A stretch of 64,000 nucleotides of DNA from Azohydromonas australica DSM 1124 (GTDB lineage: Bacteria; Pseudomonadota; Gammaproteobacteria; Burkholderiales; Burkholderiaceae_C): assembly GCF_000430725.1 (NCBI RefSeq), contig NZ_KE387206.1, positions 225,516-289,515 on the forward strand. The letters run 5' to 3'. Position 1 is the stretch's first letter. The number at the start of each line of letters is the position of its first letter. The notes beneath the pieces are model-generated. The model was not told where the DNA came from. It was given only the letters and a program-made list of their open reading frames with translations, and searched no databases. Below are positions 28,690 through 36,743 of this stretch, one piece after another. Both the position numbers and the translations under genes were made by a program.

Positions 28690-28717
28690 AAAAGGCCGAT
28701 CCTGCGATCGGCCTTTT
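28690..28717. terminator. Bidirectional terminator between sodB and the DUF192 gene
   Basis: AAAAGGCCGATC (28690-28701) and its exact complement (28706-28717) form a 12-bp stem with a CTGC loop and T-runs on both strands. It lies between two convergent genes, 48 bases after the sodB stop and five bases from the DUF192 stop. Confidence 0.9.
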
Positions 28718-28721
28718 CGTT

Positions 28722-29189
28722 TCACCTGGGCGCGTTGAACGGTGCGCCGCTAAGCTTCGCGCCGGTCTGGATGCCGCGCTTGGCAAACCAGCCCTGGTTC
28801 ATCTCCAGCGCATAGCGCACCGGCTTGGCCGAGCAGTGGGAATCCAGCGTCTGAGGCTTCATGTCGGCGATGTTCACCACCGTCCCGTCATCGGCCAGGA
28901 AGGCGATGGAAAGCGGCAGCAGCGTGTTCTTCATCCAGAAGCACTGCGGCGCCGCCTGCTCGAACACGAACAGCATGCCCTCGTGAGCCGCCATCTCGCG
29001 CCTGTACATCAGGCCGGTGGCGCGCTGCTCCGGGGTGAGCGCCACCTCGGCGCGAATGTTGTGCATGCCCGCGTTGAGCGTGATGGTTTCGAGCCGCTGG
29101 GGCTGGCTCTGCTGTGCGACGGCGGGCAGGGTGGTGAGTGCCAGGGCCAGCAGCCCCGTCAGGAATGCGTACGTCTTGATCTTGATCAT
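28722..29189 (-). CDS. DUF192 family exported protein
   Basis: 155 aa from ATG 29189; GTG 29210 is an alternative. A signal peptide is clear (KTYAFLTGLLALALTTLPAVAQQ), so it is secreted to the periplasm. The DUF192 domain has EVALTPEQRATGLMYRREMAAHEGMLFVF, QCFWMKNTLLPLSIAFL and YALEMNQGWFAKRGIQTGA. The role of the family is unknown. The start codon overlaps the FNR-type box that appears to serve the divergent ccoI operon. Confidence 0.88.
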   Translation of the reverse strand: MIKIKTYAFLTGLLALALTTLPAVAQQSQPQRLETITLNAGMHNIRAEVALTPEQRATGLMYRREMAAHEGMLFVFEQAAPQCFWMKNTLLPLSIAFLADDGTVVNIADMKPQTLDSHCSAKPVRYALEMNQGWFAKRGIQTGAKLSGAPFNAPR

Positions 29190-29219
29190 GCCGTGCTCTG
29201 GGGTTGACACCTAGATTAT
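29176..29219 (+). promoter_or_regulatory. Predicted class II FNR-dependent promoter of the ccoI-ccoS-ccoNOQP block
   Basis: TTGATCTTGATCAT (29176-29189) matches the FNR consensus TTGAT-N4-ATCAA in 9 of 10 positions. A -10-like TAGATT/GATTAT lies at 29212-29219, which sets a start site near 29224. The box centre is then at -41.5, the classic position for FNR activation. The site overlaps the first codons of the divergent DUF192 gene. It could equally repress that gene. Confidence 0.65.
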
Positions 29220-29258
29220 CCCTGTCGTCGAGCCTGTGGCCGGCGCCTGCCCGCCGCC

Positions 29259-31538
29259 ATGAACGCACCCACCGCCACCCTGGACACCACTGCCCGACAG
29301 CCTGAGCTCGCCGTACTGGACGACCCGCAGGAGCAGCAGCGCTTCACGCGCTGGCGCGAGGGACGTGACGGGCAGCGTGTCGGCGAGTCGGTGCTGCGCC
29401 TGTCGGGCATGTATTGCGCCGCCTGTGCCGACACCATCGAGCAGGCGCTCATGGACGTGCCGGGCGTGCAGTCTGCACGCGTGAGCGCTTCGGCCGAGCG
29501 CGCGCGCATCGAATGGGACCCGTCGCGCACGCGCGTGGCGGAGATGGTGCAGGCGATCCGCCGTGCCGGCTACGACGCCGTGCCCGACGCCGCCGCGCCG
29601 GCGCGCGCGCTGCGCCAGGCCGAGAACCGGCAGGCCGTGTGGCGGCTGTTCGTGGCCTGGTTCTGCATGATGCAGGTGATGATGATGGCTTGGCCGATCT
29701 ACGTGGCCAAGCCGGGCGAGATGGCGCCCGACCTGTGGCAGCTGCTCAACTGGGGCTCCTGGGTCTTGAGCGTGCCGGTGGTGTGGTGGTCGGCCGCACC
29801 GTTCCTCAAGGGGGCCTGGCGCAGCCTGCGCACGCGGCGCATCGGCATGGACGTGCCGGTGGCGCTGGGCGTGATCGTGACCTTCGTCGCCAGCAGCGGC
29901 GCGACCTTCGACCCGGGCGGCATCTTCGGCCGCGAGGTGTATTTCGACTCGCTCACGATGTTCGTGAGCTTCCTGCTGGCGGGGCGCTTCCTGGAGATGC
30001 GCGCGCGCCATCGCGTGGCCGCGGCGCTGGAGGAGGCGCTGGCGCGCATGCCGCAGACGGCGCAGCGCGTGCGCGCCGATGGCAGCCTCGAAGCCGTGAG
30101 CGTGCATGCGCTGCGTCCGGACGACGTGGTGCAGGTGGCGCTGGGCGAGAGCTACCCGGCCGACGGCGAGCTGATCGAGGGGCAGACCCAGTCCGACGAG
30201 TCGCTGCTCAGCGGCGAGTCGCGCCCGGTGTCGCGGCAGTGCGGCGACGCGCTGGTGGGCGGTGCCGTCAACGTCGGCGCCCCGGTGCGCATGCGCGTGC
30301 AGCGCGTGGGCGCGGACACGCGTTACGAGCGCATCGTGGCGCTGATGCAGCAGGCGCTCACCGAGCGGCCTTCGCTGGCGCGCAGCGCCGACCGCTGGGC
30401 GCGGCCCTTCCTGTGGGCGGTGCTGGTGCTGGCCGTCGGGGCGGCGCTGGCGTGGAGCCTGGTGGATCCGTCGCGGGCGGTGTGGGTGGCGGTGTCGGTG
30501 CTGATCGTGACTTGCCCCTGCGCGCTGTCGCTGGCCGCGCCTTCGGCGCTGGTGGCTGCCGCCGGCGGGCTGGCGCGCCGCGGCGTGCTGCTGCAGCGGC
30601 TGGATGCGCTGGAAGCGCTGGCGCGGGTGCGTCGCCTCTTCATCGACAAGACTGGCACGCTGACCGAGGACAGCCTGGCGCTGCGCGAAGTCCAGCGGGC
30701 TGCCGGCGTGGCAGACGCCGAGCTGGAGGCGCTGCGGCTGCGGGCCGTGGTGCTGGCGCGCTGGTCCAGGCATCCGCTGTCGCGCGCGCTGGTGCAGACC
30801 CTGGACGGCGAGGAGGCCGTACCGGGCGAGGGCGGCTGGACTCAGGTGCGCGAGCAACCAGGTCAGGGCTTGAGCGCGCTGGACGCGCAGGGGCGGGAGT
30901 GGCGCCTGGGCCGGGCCTCGTGGGTGGCCGAGGCGCCCGTGGCCGATGGCGGCGACGCGCTGCAGGCGGCTTTCGGCCCGCGCGGTCAGGTACTGCTGAC
31001 CTTCTGTTTCGAAGAGCGGCTGCGCGAGGACGCGGCCGCGGCCATGGCCGCGCTGCGCGCCGCCGGCATCGAGCCCGCGCTGCTGTCGGGCGATGCGCCC
31101 GCGCGCGTGCAGCGGGTGGCCCAGCGCCTGGAGCTGCCGGTGGCGCAGGCCGGCGCCACGCCCGAGCGCAAGCTCGAAGCGGTGCGCGAAGCGCAGGCGC
31201 GTGGCGAGGTGGTGGCCATGGTTGGTGACGGCGTCAACGATGCGCCGGTGCTGGCGCAGGCCGACGTCTCCTTCGCGATGGGCGACGGCGCGCTGGTGGC
31301 GCGGGTGCATGCGGACGCCATCCTGCCGTCGCAGCGGCTTCAAGCACTGGCCGATGCGCGCAGTATTGCCGCCAAGGCCATGGGGGTGGTGCGGCAAAAT
31401 ATCGCCTGGGCCGCGCTCTACAACCTGGCCTGCATTCCGCTGGCGCTGGCCGGCTGGCTCCCTCCGTGGGCCGCCGGCCTGGGCATGGCAACGAGCTCAC
31501 TGCTCGTGGTGGGCAACTCGTTGCGCCTGGCGCGCTGA
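29259..31538 (+). CDS. ccoI: Cu(+)-exporting P1B ATPase for cbb3 oxidase assembly
   Basis: 759 aa. A single N-terminal heavy-metal-associated domain has LSGMYCAACADTIEQAL (CxxC). Eight membrane segments follow; the sixth carries CPC in VTCPCALSLAAPSALV. The phosphorylation loop is IDKTGTLTE, and the hinge is MVGDGVNDAPVLAQADV. The phosphatase TGES appears as LLSGES. The neighbourhood (ccoS, ccoNOQP) identifies it as CcoI/FixI, which delivers copper to the CuB site, rather than a detoxifying CopA. Confidence 0.93.
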   Translation: MNAPTATLDTTARQPELAVLDDPQEQQRFTRWREGRDGQRVGESVLRLSGMYCAACADTIEQALMDVPGVQSARVSASAERARIEWDPSRTRVAEMVQAIRRAGYDAVPDAAAPARALRQAENRQAVWRLFVAWFCMMQVMMMAWPIYVAKPGEMAPDLWQLLNWGSWVLSVPVVWWSAAPFLKGAWRSLRTRRIGMDVPVALGVIVTFVASSGATFDPGGIFGREVYFDSLTMFVSFLLAGRFLEMRARHRVAAALEEALARMPQTAQRVRADGSLEAVSVHALRPDDVVQVALGESYPADGELIEGQTQSDESLLSGESRPVSRQCGDALVGGAVNVGAPVRMRVQRVGADTRYERIVALMQQALTERPSLARSADRWARPFLWAVLVLAVGAALAWSLVDPSRAVWVAVSVLIVTCPCALSLAAPSALVAAAGGLARRGVLLQRLDALEALARVRRLFIDKTGTLTEDSLALREVQRAAGVADAELEALRLRAVVLARWSRHPLSRALVQTLDGEEAVPGEGGWTQVREQPGQGLSALDAQGREWRLGRASWVAEAPVADGGDALQAAFGPRGQVLLTFCFEERLREDAAAAMAALRAAGIEPALLSGDAPARVQRVAQRLELPVAQAGATPERKLEAVREAQARGEVVAMVGDGVNDAPVLAQADVSFAMGDGALVARVHADAILPSQRLQALADARSIAAKAMGVVRQNIAWAALYNLACIPLALAGWLPPWAAGLGMATSSLLVVGNSLRLAR

Positions 31539-31544
31539 TGGACG

Positions 31545-31754
31545 ATGGAAATCCTGTTCCTGCTCATTCCGATGTCGGCGCTGCTGGTGCTGGTGATCAT
31601 CGGCGTGTTCGGTTGGGCCTTGCACGGCGGGCAATTTGACGATCTCGACCGGGAAGGCGAGCGCATTCTGAATGCGGATGGTGAAGCGTTGACGGGGGTC
31701 AAGCTTGGAGAAAGCTCGGCCCCGAACAATGCGCACCGGGTGGATTCTCACTAA
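31545..31754 (+). CDS. ccoS: cbb3 oxidase maturation protein CcoS
   Basis: 69 aa. One membrane helix at the N-terminus (MEILFLLIPMSALLVLVIIGVFGWAL) is followed by the typical GGQFDDLDREGERIL segment and a short hydrophilic tail. CcoS is needed for cofactor insertion (hemes and CuB) in the cbb3 oxidase. It begins six bases after ccoI and ends just before ccoN. Confidence 0.95.
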   Translation: MEILFLLIPMSALLVLVIIGVFGWALHGGQFDDLDREGERILNADGEALTGVKLGESSAPNNAHRVDSH

Positions 31755-31768
31755 GAAGGAGGCCAGTG

Positions 31769-33208
31769 ATGGCTCAAGCGGCGCAACCGGGAAGACCGGT
31801 ATACAGCGACGCCCCCGTGCGATTGTTCGCACTTGCGGCGGTGCTCTGGGGTGTGGTCGGCATGTTCGTGGGCGTGTTCATCGCTACACAGCTTGCCTTC
31901 CCTGATCTGACGTTCGGCATTCCCTGGCTGAGCTACGGGCGCTTGCGTCCGCTGCACACCAACGCGGTGATCTTCGCCTTCGGCGGTTGCGCGTTGTTTG
32001 CCACGTCCTACCACGTGGTGCAGCGTACCTGCCAGACGCGACTGTTCGCGCCGGGCCTGGCCCTGTTCACGTTCTGGGCCTGGCAGCTGGTGATCGTGCT
32101 GGCCGCGCTGACACTGCCGCTGGGCTACACCTCCGGCAAGGAATACGCCGAGCTGGAGTGGCCGATCGACATCCTGATCGCCGTCACCTGGGTCTCCTAC
32201 GCCATCGTGTTCTTCGGCACGGTGGGCATCCGCAAGGTGCGCCACATCTACGTGGCCAACTGGTTCTTCGGCGCCTTCATCATCGCCGTGGCCCTGCTGC
32301 ACATCGTCAACAGCGCCGCGATCCCGGTGAGCCTGTTCAAGAGCTACTCCGCCTACGCCGGCGTGCAGGACGCCATGGTGCAGTGGTGGTACGGCCACAA
32401 TGCCGTGGGCTTCTTCCTGACCGCGGGCTTCCTGGGGATGATGTACTACTACATCCCCAAGCAGGCCGAGCGTCCGGTGTACTCGTATCGCCTGTCGATC
32501 GTGCACTTCTGGGCCCTGATCTTCACGTACATGTGGGCGGGTCCGCACCACCTGCACTACACCGCGCTGCCCGACTGGACGCAGAGCGTGGGCATGATCT
32601 TCTCGCTGGTGCTGCTGGCGCCGAGCTGGGGCGGCATGATCAACGGCATCATGACCCTCTCGGGTGCGTGGCACAAGCTGCGTGACGACGCGATCCTGAA
32701 GTTCCTGATCGTTGCGCTGTCGTTCTACGGCATGTCGACCTTCGAAGGTCCGATGATGTCGATCAAGACCGTCAACGCGCTGTCGCACTACACCGACTGG
32801 ACCGTGGGCCACGTGCACTCCGGCGCTCTGGGCTGGGTGGGCATGATCTCGATCGGCTCGCTGTACTTCCTGATCCCGCGCATGTTCGGCCGCAAGACGA
32901 TGTACAGCACCCGTGCCATCGAGCTGCACTTCTGGGTGGCGACCATCGGCATCGTTCTGTACATCGCCGCCATGTGGATCGCCGGCGTGATGCAGGGCCT
33001 GATGTGGCGTGCGGTGAACCCCGACGGCACGCTGGTGTACAGCTTCGTCGAGAGCGTGAAGGCCTCGTACCCGTTCTACATCATCCGCATGCTGGGTGGC
33101 CTGCTGTACCTGCTGGGCATGGTGGTCATGCTGTGGAACACGATCATGACGGTGCGTAGCGGCAAGGTCGTCGAGACGCCGGTGCCCATGGTGACGGCTC
33201 ACGCCTGA
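31769..33208 (+). CDS. ccoN: Cytochrome-c oxidase cbb3-type, subunit I
   Basis: 479 aa, twelve membrane segments. ATG 31769 is preceded by AAGGAGG (31756-31762); a GTG one codon before was rejected. Heme and CuB ligand regions visible: RPLHTNAVIFAFGG (low-spin heme His), QWWYGHNAVGFFLTAGFLG (CuB His and the cross-linked Tyr region), WAGPHHLHYTALPDW (CuB His pair) and WTVGHVHSGALGW (heme His). It reduces O2 to water with high affinity and pumps protons in the inner membrane. Confidence 0.98.
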   Translation: MAQAAQPGRPVYSDAPVRLFALAAVLWGVVGMFVGVFIATQLAFPDLTFGIPWLSYGRLRPLHTNAVIFAFGGCALFATSYHVVQRTCQTRLFAPGLALFTFWAWQLVIVLAALTLPLGYTSGKEYAELEWPIDILIAVTWVSYAIVFFGTVGIRKVRHIYVANWFFGAFIIAVALLHIVNSAAIPVSLFKSYSAYAGVQDAMVQWWYGHNAVGFFLTAGFLGMMYYYIPKQAERPVYSYRLSIVHFWALIFTYMWAGPHHLHYTALPDWTQSVGMIFSLVLLAPSWGGMINGIMTLSGAWHKLRDDAILKFLIVALSFYGMSTFEGPMMSIKTVNALSHYTDWTVGHVHSGALGWVGMISIGSLYFLIPRMFGRKTMYSTRAIELHFWVATIGIVLYIAAMWIAGVMQGLMWRAVNPDGTLVYSFVESVKASYPFYIIRMLGGLLYLLGMVVMLWNTIMTVRSGKVVETPVPMVTAHA

Positions 33209-33229
33209 TTGGATTGAGGAAAGACCGAC

Positions 33230-33847
33230 ATGGCACACGCAAATCCGACTGGTCACGAGAAGATTGAGACCAGCAACTTCCTGATGATCGTGCTGATCCT
33301 GGTCACGGTCGCCTTCGGCGGCCTGACCGAGATCGTTCCGCTGTTCTTCCAGCACAGCACGACCAAGCCGGTGGAGAACCTCAAGCCGTACACGGCGCTG
33401 CAGCTCGCAGGCCGGGACGTCTACATCCGCGAGGGCTGCTACAACTGCCACTCGCAGATGGTGCGCCCCTTCCGCGCCGAGACGCTGCGCTACGGCCACT
33501 ACTCCACGGCCGGCGAGTTCGTCTACGACCATCCCTTCCAGTGGGGCTCCAAGCGCACGGGTCCGGACCTGCACCGCGTGGGCGGCAAGTACAGCGACGA
33601 CTGGCACCGCATCCACCTGCTGAATCCGCGCGACGTGGTGCCCGAGTCCAACATGCCGGCCTATCCGTGGCTGGAGGCTGCGGCCCTCAACCCGGCTGAC
33701 CTGGCGCCCAAGATGACGGCACTGCGCAAGGTGGGCGTGCCCTACACCGACGACGAGATCGCCAAGGCGGCCGACGAGGTCAAGGGCAAGACCGAGCTCG
33801 ATGCGGTCGTGGCCTACCTGCAAGTGCTGGGCACTGCGCTGAAGTAA
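33230..33847 (+). CDS. ccoO: Cytochrome-c oxidase cbb3-type, mono-heme subunit II
   Basis: 205 aa. An N-terminal membrane anchor (FLMIVLILVTVAFGGLTEIV) precedes the periplasmic cytochrome c domain. The heme site is EGCYNCHSQMVRPFR (CxxCH), and the axial Met region is PESNMPAYPWL. GPDLHRVGGKYSDDWH is the usual middle block. It passes electrons from CcoP to CcoN. Confidence 0.97.
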   Translation: MAHANPTGHEKIETSNFLMIVLILVTVAFGGLTEIVPLFFQHSTTKPVENLKPYTALQLAGRDVYIREGCYNCHSQMVRPFRAETLRYGHYSTAGEFVYDHPFQWGSKRTGPDLHRVGGKYSDDWHRIHLLNPRDVVPESNMPAYPWLEAAALNPADLAPKMTALRKVGVPYTDDEIAKAADEVKGKTELDAVVAYLQVLGTALK

Positions 33848-33870
33848 ACCAGAGACCCGGAGCCAAAGCG

Positions 33871-34062
33871 ATGGACTTCGACATCAATCTTCTGCGCAGC
33901 GCCGTGACGGTGTTCAGCTTCGTGCTGTTCCTCGGCATCGCCTGGTGGACGTGGAGCAAGCGTCAGCTTTCCCAACACGAAGCGGCAGCGCAGCTGCCCT
34001 TCCTCGAAGAGGACGGCGAGCCCGTCGCTGCGGCAGCGGCCCGCTTCCAAGGGAGTAAGTAA
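33871..34062 (+). CDS. ccoQ: cbb3 oxidase subunit CcoQ
   Basis: 63 aa. One membrane helix (AVTVFSFVLFLGIAWWTWS) followed by a short cytoplasmic tail with AAQLPFLEED. It stabilises the oxidase complex. The stop shares one base with the ccoP start (TAATG). Confidence 0.93.
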   Translation: MDFDINLLRSAVTVFSFVLFLGIAWWTWSKRQLSQHEAAAQLPFLEEDGEPVAAAAARFQGSK

Positions 34063-34988
34063 TGAGTGATTTCATCAACAGCGGCTGGTCCTGGTACGTG
34101 ATCGCCATCGTCGTCGGCGGACTCGCGTTCTGCGTGTTCGTGCTGATGGTGGCGAGCAAGCACCGGCCCATGGCTGCCGACAACACCACCGGCCACCTCT
34201 GGGACGAGGACCTGCGTGAGCTGAACAACCCGCTGCCGCGCTGGTGGCTGTGGCTGTTCATCATCACGGTGGTCTTCGCGGCCATCTACCTGTCGCTGTA
34301 CCCCGGCCTGGGCTCCAGCAAGGGCGCCTTCGGCTGGAGCAGCCGCGGCCAGTACGAAAACGAGCAGGAGAAGGCCCGCGCCGCCATGGCGCCGGTCTAC
34401 GCCAAGTACGTGGGCATGACGGCCGAGCAGCTGGCTCAGGATCCGGCGGCCATGGGCATCGGCGAGCGCCTGTTCGTCAACACCTGCGCCGGTTGCCACG
34501 GCTCGGATGCGCGCGGCAGCAAGGGCTTCCCCAACCTGACCGACGACGACTGGCTGTACGGTGGCGCGCACGACAAGATCAAGGAGACCATCACCGGTGG
34601 TCGCCAGGGCATGATGCCCCCGATGGCCGCGGCCATCGGTGGTGGCGAGAACGTGCGCAACGTCGCCAACTACGTGCTGAGCCTTTCGGGCAGCCCGCAC
34701 AACGCGGTCTACGCGCAGCTGGGCAAGGAGAAGTTCACCACGGTGTGCGCCGCCTGCCACGGTGCCGACGGCAAGGGCAACCAGGCCATGGGCGCGCCCA
34801 ACCTGAGCGACAAGATCTGGCTGCACGGCTGGGGCGAGCAGGCGATCATGAACATGATCAACAACGGCAAGACCAACGTCATGCCGGCGCACGCCAGCCG
34901 CCTGAACCCCGAGCAGATCCATGTGCTCGGCGCCTATGTCTGGAGCCTGTCCCACAAGGGCGGTGCCGCCACGACGGCGCAGAAGTAA
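34062..34988 (+). CDS. ccoP: Cytochrome-c oxidase cbb3-type, di-heme subunit III
   Basis: 308 aa. Two N-terminal membrane segments (WYVIAIVVGGLAFCVFVLMV and WWLWLFIITVVFAAIYLSLYP) are followed by two cytochrome c domains. Their heme sites are NTCAGCHGSDARG and CAACHGADGKGNQ. Met ligand regions are GMMPPM and NVMPAH. DEDLRELNNPLPRWW between the helices is the family signature. It receives electrons from soluble cytochrome c or the bc1 complex. Confidence 0.98.
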   Translation: MSDFINSGWSWYVIAIVVGGLAFCVFVLMVASKHRPMAADNTTGHLWDEDLRELNNPLPRWWLWLFIITVVFAAIYLSLYPGLGSSKGAFGWSSRGQYENEQEKARAAMAPVYAKYVGMTAEQLAQDPAAMGIGERLFVNTCAGCHGSDARGSKGFPNLTDDDWLYGGAHDKIKETITGGRQGMMPPMAAAIGGGENVRNVANYVLSLSGSPHNAVYAQLGKEKFTTVCAACHGADGKGNQAMGAPNLSDKIWLHGWGEQAIMNMINNGKTNVMPAHASRLNPEQIHVLGAYVWSLSHKGGAATTAQK

Positions 34989-35053
34989 GCAAGCGGCGCG
35001 ACCTCCGGAGGCTCATGGCGACATGAGCGCTCCGGGGCGACGCATCAACACAC

Positions 35054-35095
35054 GCGCGCCAGGCCGGTTTCCGGCCCTGGCGCGCGGCGTTTTTT
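35054..35095 (+). terminator. Terminator after ccoP
   Basis: A 14-bp GC-rich stem with one bulged C (35054-35067 with 35071-35085, loop TTT) is followed within five bases by TTTTTT at 35090-35095. It separates the ccoNOQP genes from the small membrane-protein genes downstream, although read-through is possible. Confidence 0.85.
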
Positions 35096-35125
35096 GGGCC
35101 CTGAAGGCCCAGGAGCAGTGAATCC

Positions 35126-35416
35126 ATGGATCGCAAGACCGATAAAGCGGCGGACGGCGGCCAGCGCGTGCCCTGGTGGCGTGTGCGCATGATGTGGCTG
35201 GTGGTGGGCGGGCCGCTGGCCGTGGTGGTGGCCGCCATCGTGACGGCCGTCATCGCCATCCGCGGCGCGGACGTGGTGGTGGGTTCCGGTGCGGCGCCGC
35301 AGTCTCAGCAGCCTGCCGAGGACACCTCTTCGGGCGACATGCGCCCCGCCATCGAGGCGCGCAACAAGGCTGCCGCCGAGGCGGCCGGGGCCAAGGCCTC
35401 TTCGGGTCAACGCTAG
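35126..35416 (+). CDS. Small single-span membrane protein, FixH/CcoH-like
   Basis: 96 aa. Residues WWRVRMMWLVVGGPLAVVVAAIVTAVIAIRGAD give a basic cytoplasmic start and one membrane helix. The tail is short, hydrophilic and alanine-rich. The P-W-W-x8-W-x-V-x-G-P pattern and the place after ccoP recall the N-terminal anchor of FixH/CcoH assembly proteins. However, FixH is usually longer (about 150-170 aa) with a periplasmic domain that is absent here. It could be a truncated FixH or an unrelated small protein. AGGAG lies ten bases before ATG 35126. Confidence 0.6.
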   Translation: MDRKTDKAADGGQRVPWWRVRMMWLVVGGPLAVVVAAIVTAVIAIRGADVVVGSGAAPQSQQPAEDTSSGDMRPAIEARNKAAAEAAGAKASSGQR

Positions 35417-35467
35417 GACAGGGCGCGGCGGGGCCGCGCAAGAATGGCCCGCAGGAGGTGACCGGAC

Positions 35468-35743
35468 ATGTCGACAACCCCTCGCGCGCTGACGGTGATG
35501 ATGGTGGCCTGGCCTTCGTTCCTGATGGCCTCGGTGCTGGAGATGCTGGTGTTCGCACTGGTCGACCCGCATGACCTGCAAGGTGCGGGCAGCATCCCGC
35601 TGGAGCTTTCCGCCACCGGCGTGTACTCCCTGGCCTTCTTCCTGTTCTGGGCCGTGATCGCCGCGGCGGGCGCCCTGGAGCGCTGGCTCTCGACGCCCCC
35701 GGGCGGCACCCGCCCCACGATGCGCGGCGTCCACGGACACTGA
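35468..35743 (+). CDS. Hypothetical two-span membrane protein
   Basis: 91 aa; I do not recognise a family. Two hydrophobic segments are clear: ALTVMMVAWPSFLMASVLEMLVFALV and VYSLAFFLFWAVIAAAGAL, with the ends in the cytoplasm by charge. A near-perfect ribosome site AGGAGGTGA (35453-35461) precedes ATG 35468, so it is surely translated. Its place between the cbb3 genes and fnr suggests a role linked to microaerobic respiration, but the sequence does not show it. Confidence 0.75.
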   Translation: MSTTPRALTVMMVAWPSFLMASVLEMLVFALVDPHDLQGAGSIPLELSATGVYSLAFFLFWAVIAAAGALERWLSTPPGGTRPTMRGVHGH

Positions 35744-35762
35744 ATCCGCGAAACGCAAGCGC

Positions 35763-35797
35763 AAAAAAGCCGATGGCGCCTTCGAGGCGCCATCGGC
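35763..35797. terminator. Terminator shared by fnr and the upstream small gene
   Basis: A perfect 12-bp stem (35769-35780 with 35786-35797) with a TTCGA loop lies between convergent genes. On the minus strand it is followed by TTTTTT (35763-35768 as A6), making it a strong terminator for fnr. The plus side has only a short TTT. Confidence 0.85.
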
Positions 35798-35829
35798 GTT
35801 TCTGGGAACCTGTTCTCGAAAATGCCGGG

Positions 35830-36567
35830 TCAGCAGGCCGCGCCGTTGACCAGTTTCTGCAGGCCGGCCTGGTCCACGATGCGGATCTGGCGCTGCTTGA
35901 CCTCCAGCAGGCCTTCCTCCTGGAACTTCGAGAAGGTGCGGCTGACCGTTTCCAGCTTGAGGCCCAGGTAGCTGCCGATCTCTTCGCGCGTCATGCGCAG
36001 GATCAGCGACGAGGCGGAGAAGCCGCGCGCCTGCAGGCGCTGCGTGAGGTTGAGCAGGAAGGCCGCGAGCCGCTCCTCGGCGCGCATGCTGCCCAGCAGC
36101 AGCATCACGCCATGATCGCGAACGATTTCACGGCTCATGATCTTGTGCAGCTGGCGCTGCAGGTCGGAGAACTCGCGCGAGAGCTCTTCGAGCTGGCTGT
36201 AGGGGATCACGCAGACCTGCGAGTCCTCCAGTGCCACGGCATCCACCGTGTGCCGCTCGCTGCCGATGCCGTCGAGCCCCAGCAGCTCGCCGGCCATCTG
36301 GAAGCCCGTGACCTGGTCGCGGCCGTCCTCGGCGGAGACGCAGGTCTTGAAGAAGCCCGTGCGCACCGCGTACAGCGACTGGAAGGCGTCGCCGGCGCGG
36401 AAGAGGGTATCGCCCCGCACCACCGCGCGCCGCGTCGCCACCATGGTGTCCAGGTGCTCCAGGTCGCTGCGCGACAGGCCCACTGGCAGGCACAGCTCAC
36501 GCAGGTTGCAGCTCGAGCAGGCGACCTTGAAAGGCTCGGTGCGGATGGGCGGCAGTGTGCTGTTCAT
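35830..36567 (-). CDS. fnr: FNR-type oxygen-sensing transcription regulator
   Basis: 245 aa from ATG 36567. Cys residues for the oxygen-labile [4Fe-4S] cluster are present: the N-terminal triad in VACSSCNLRELCLP and a fourth in GFFKTCVSAEDG. The cyclic-nucleotide-like sensor domain, dimer helix (MLLLGSMRAEERLAAFLLNL) and C-terminal helix-turn-helix (MTREEIGSYLGLKLETVSRTFSKFQEEGL) follow. The E-x-x-S-R recognition helix predicts binding to TTGAT-N4-ATCAA. It probably controls the neighbouring ccoI-ccoNOQP and hemN genes, both of which have such boxes. Confidence 0.96.
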   Translation of the reverse strand: MNSTLPPIRTEPFKVACSSCNLRELCLPVGLSRSDLEHLDTMVATRRAVVRGDTLFRAGDAFQSLYAVRTGFFKTCVSAEDGRDQVTGFQMAGELLGLDGIGSERHTVDAVALEDSQVCVIPYSQLEELSREFSDLQRQLHKIMSREIVRDHGVMLLLGSMRAEERLAAFLLNLTQRLQARGFSASSLILRMTREEIGSYLGLKLETVSRTFSKFQEEGLLEVKQRQIRIVDQAGLQKLVNGAAC

Positions 36568-36696
36568 GGCACTTCGCGTTGTTGAGGCGGCACAGCCCGG
36601 CGATTGGGCGCAGGAGTCTTCGGGGTGATCGTCGGTCTTCAACATGATATGCCTCAATAACAAGCACCATTCTTGGCTGCTGTGCGGCTTGCCGAC

Positions 36697-36710
36697 TTGA
36701 GGCACATCAA
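36697..36710. promoter_or_regulatory. FNR-type box between fnr and hemN
   Basis: TTGAGGCACATCAA matches TTGAT-N4-ATCAA with one mismatch. For fnr on the minus strand a weak -10 (AAGAAT, 36669-36674) falls at the exact spacing for class II activation with a start site near 36662. For hemN a box at -41.5 would start transcription at about 36745, right at the ATG, with no clear -10. So the direction of control is open. Confidence 0.6.
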
Positions 36711-36743
36711 GCTCTGATGTGCCGAGTTTGGCAAAGTCTCGCC

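Noticed and set aside
31211..34955. Long His- and Ala-rich minus-strand frames opposite cco genes
   Set aside because: Typical antisense shadows of high-GC coding sequence; codon position bias fits the plus-strand genes.
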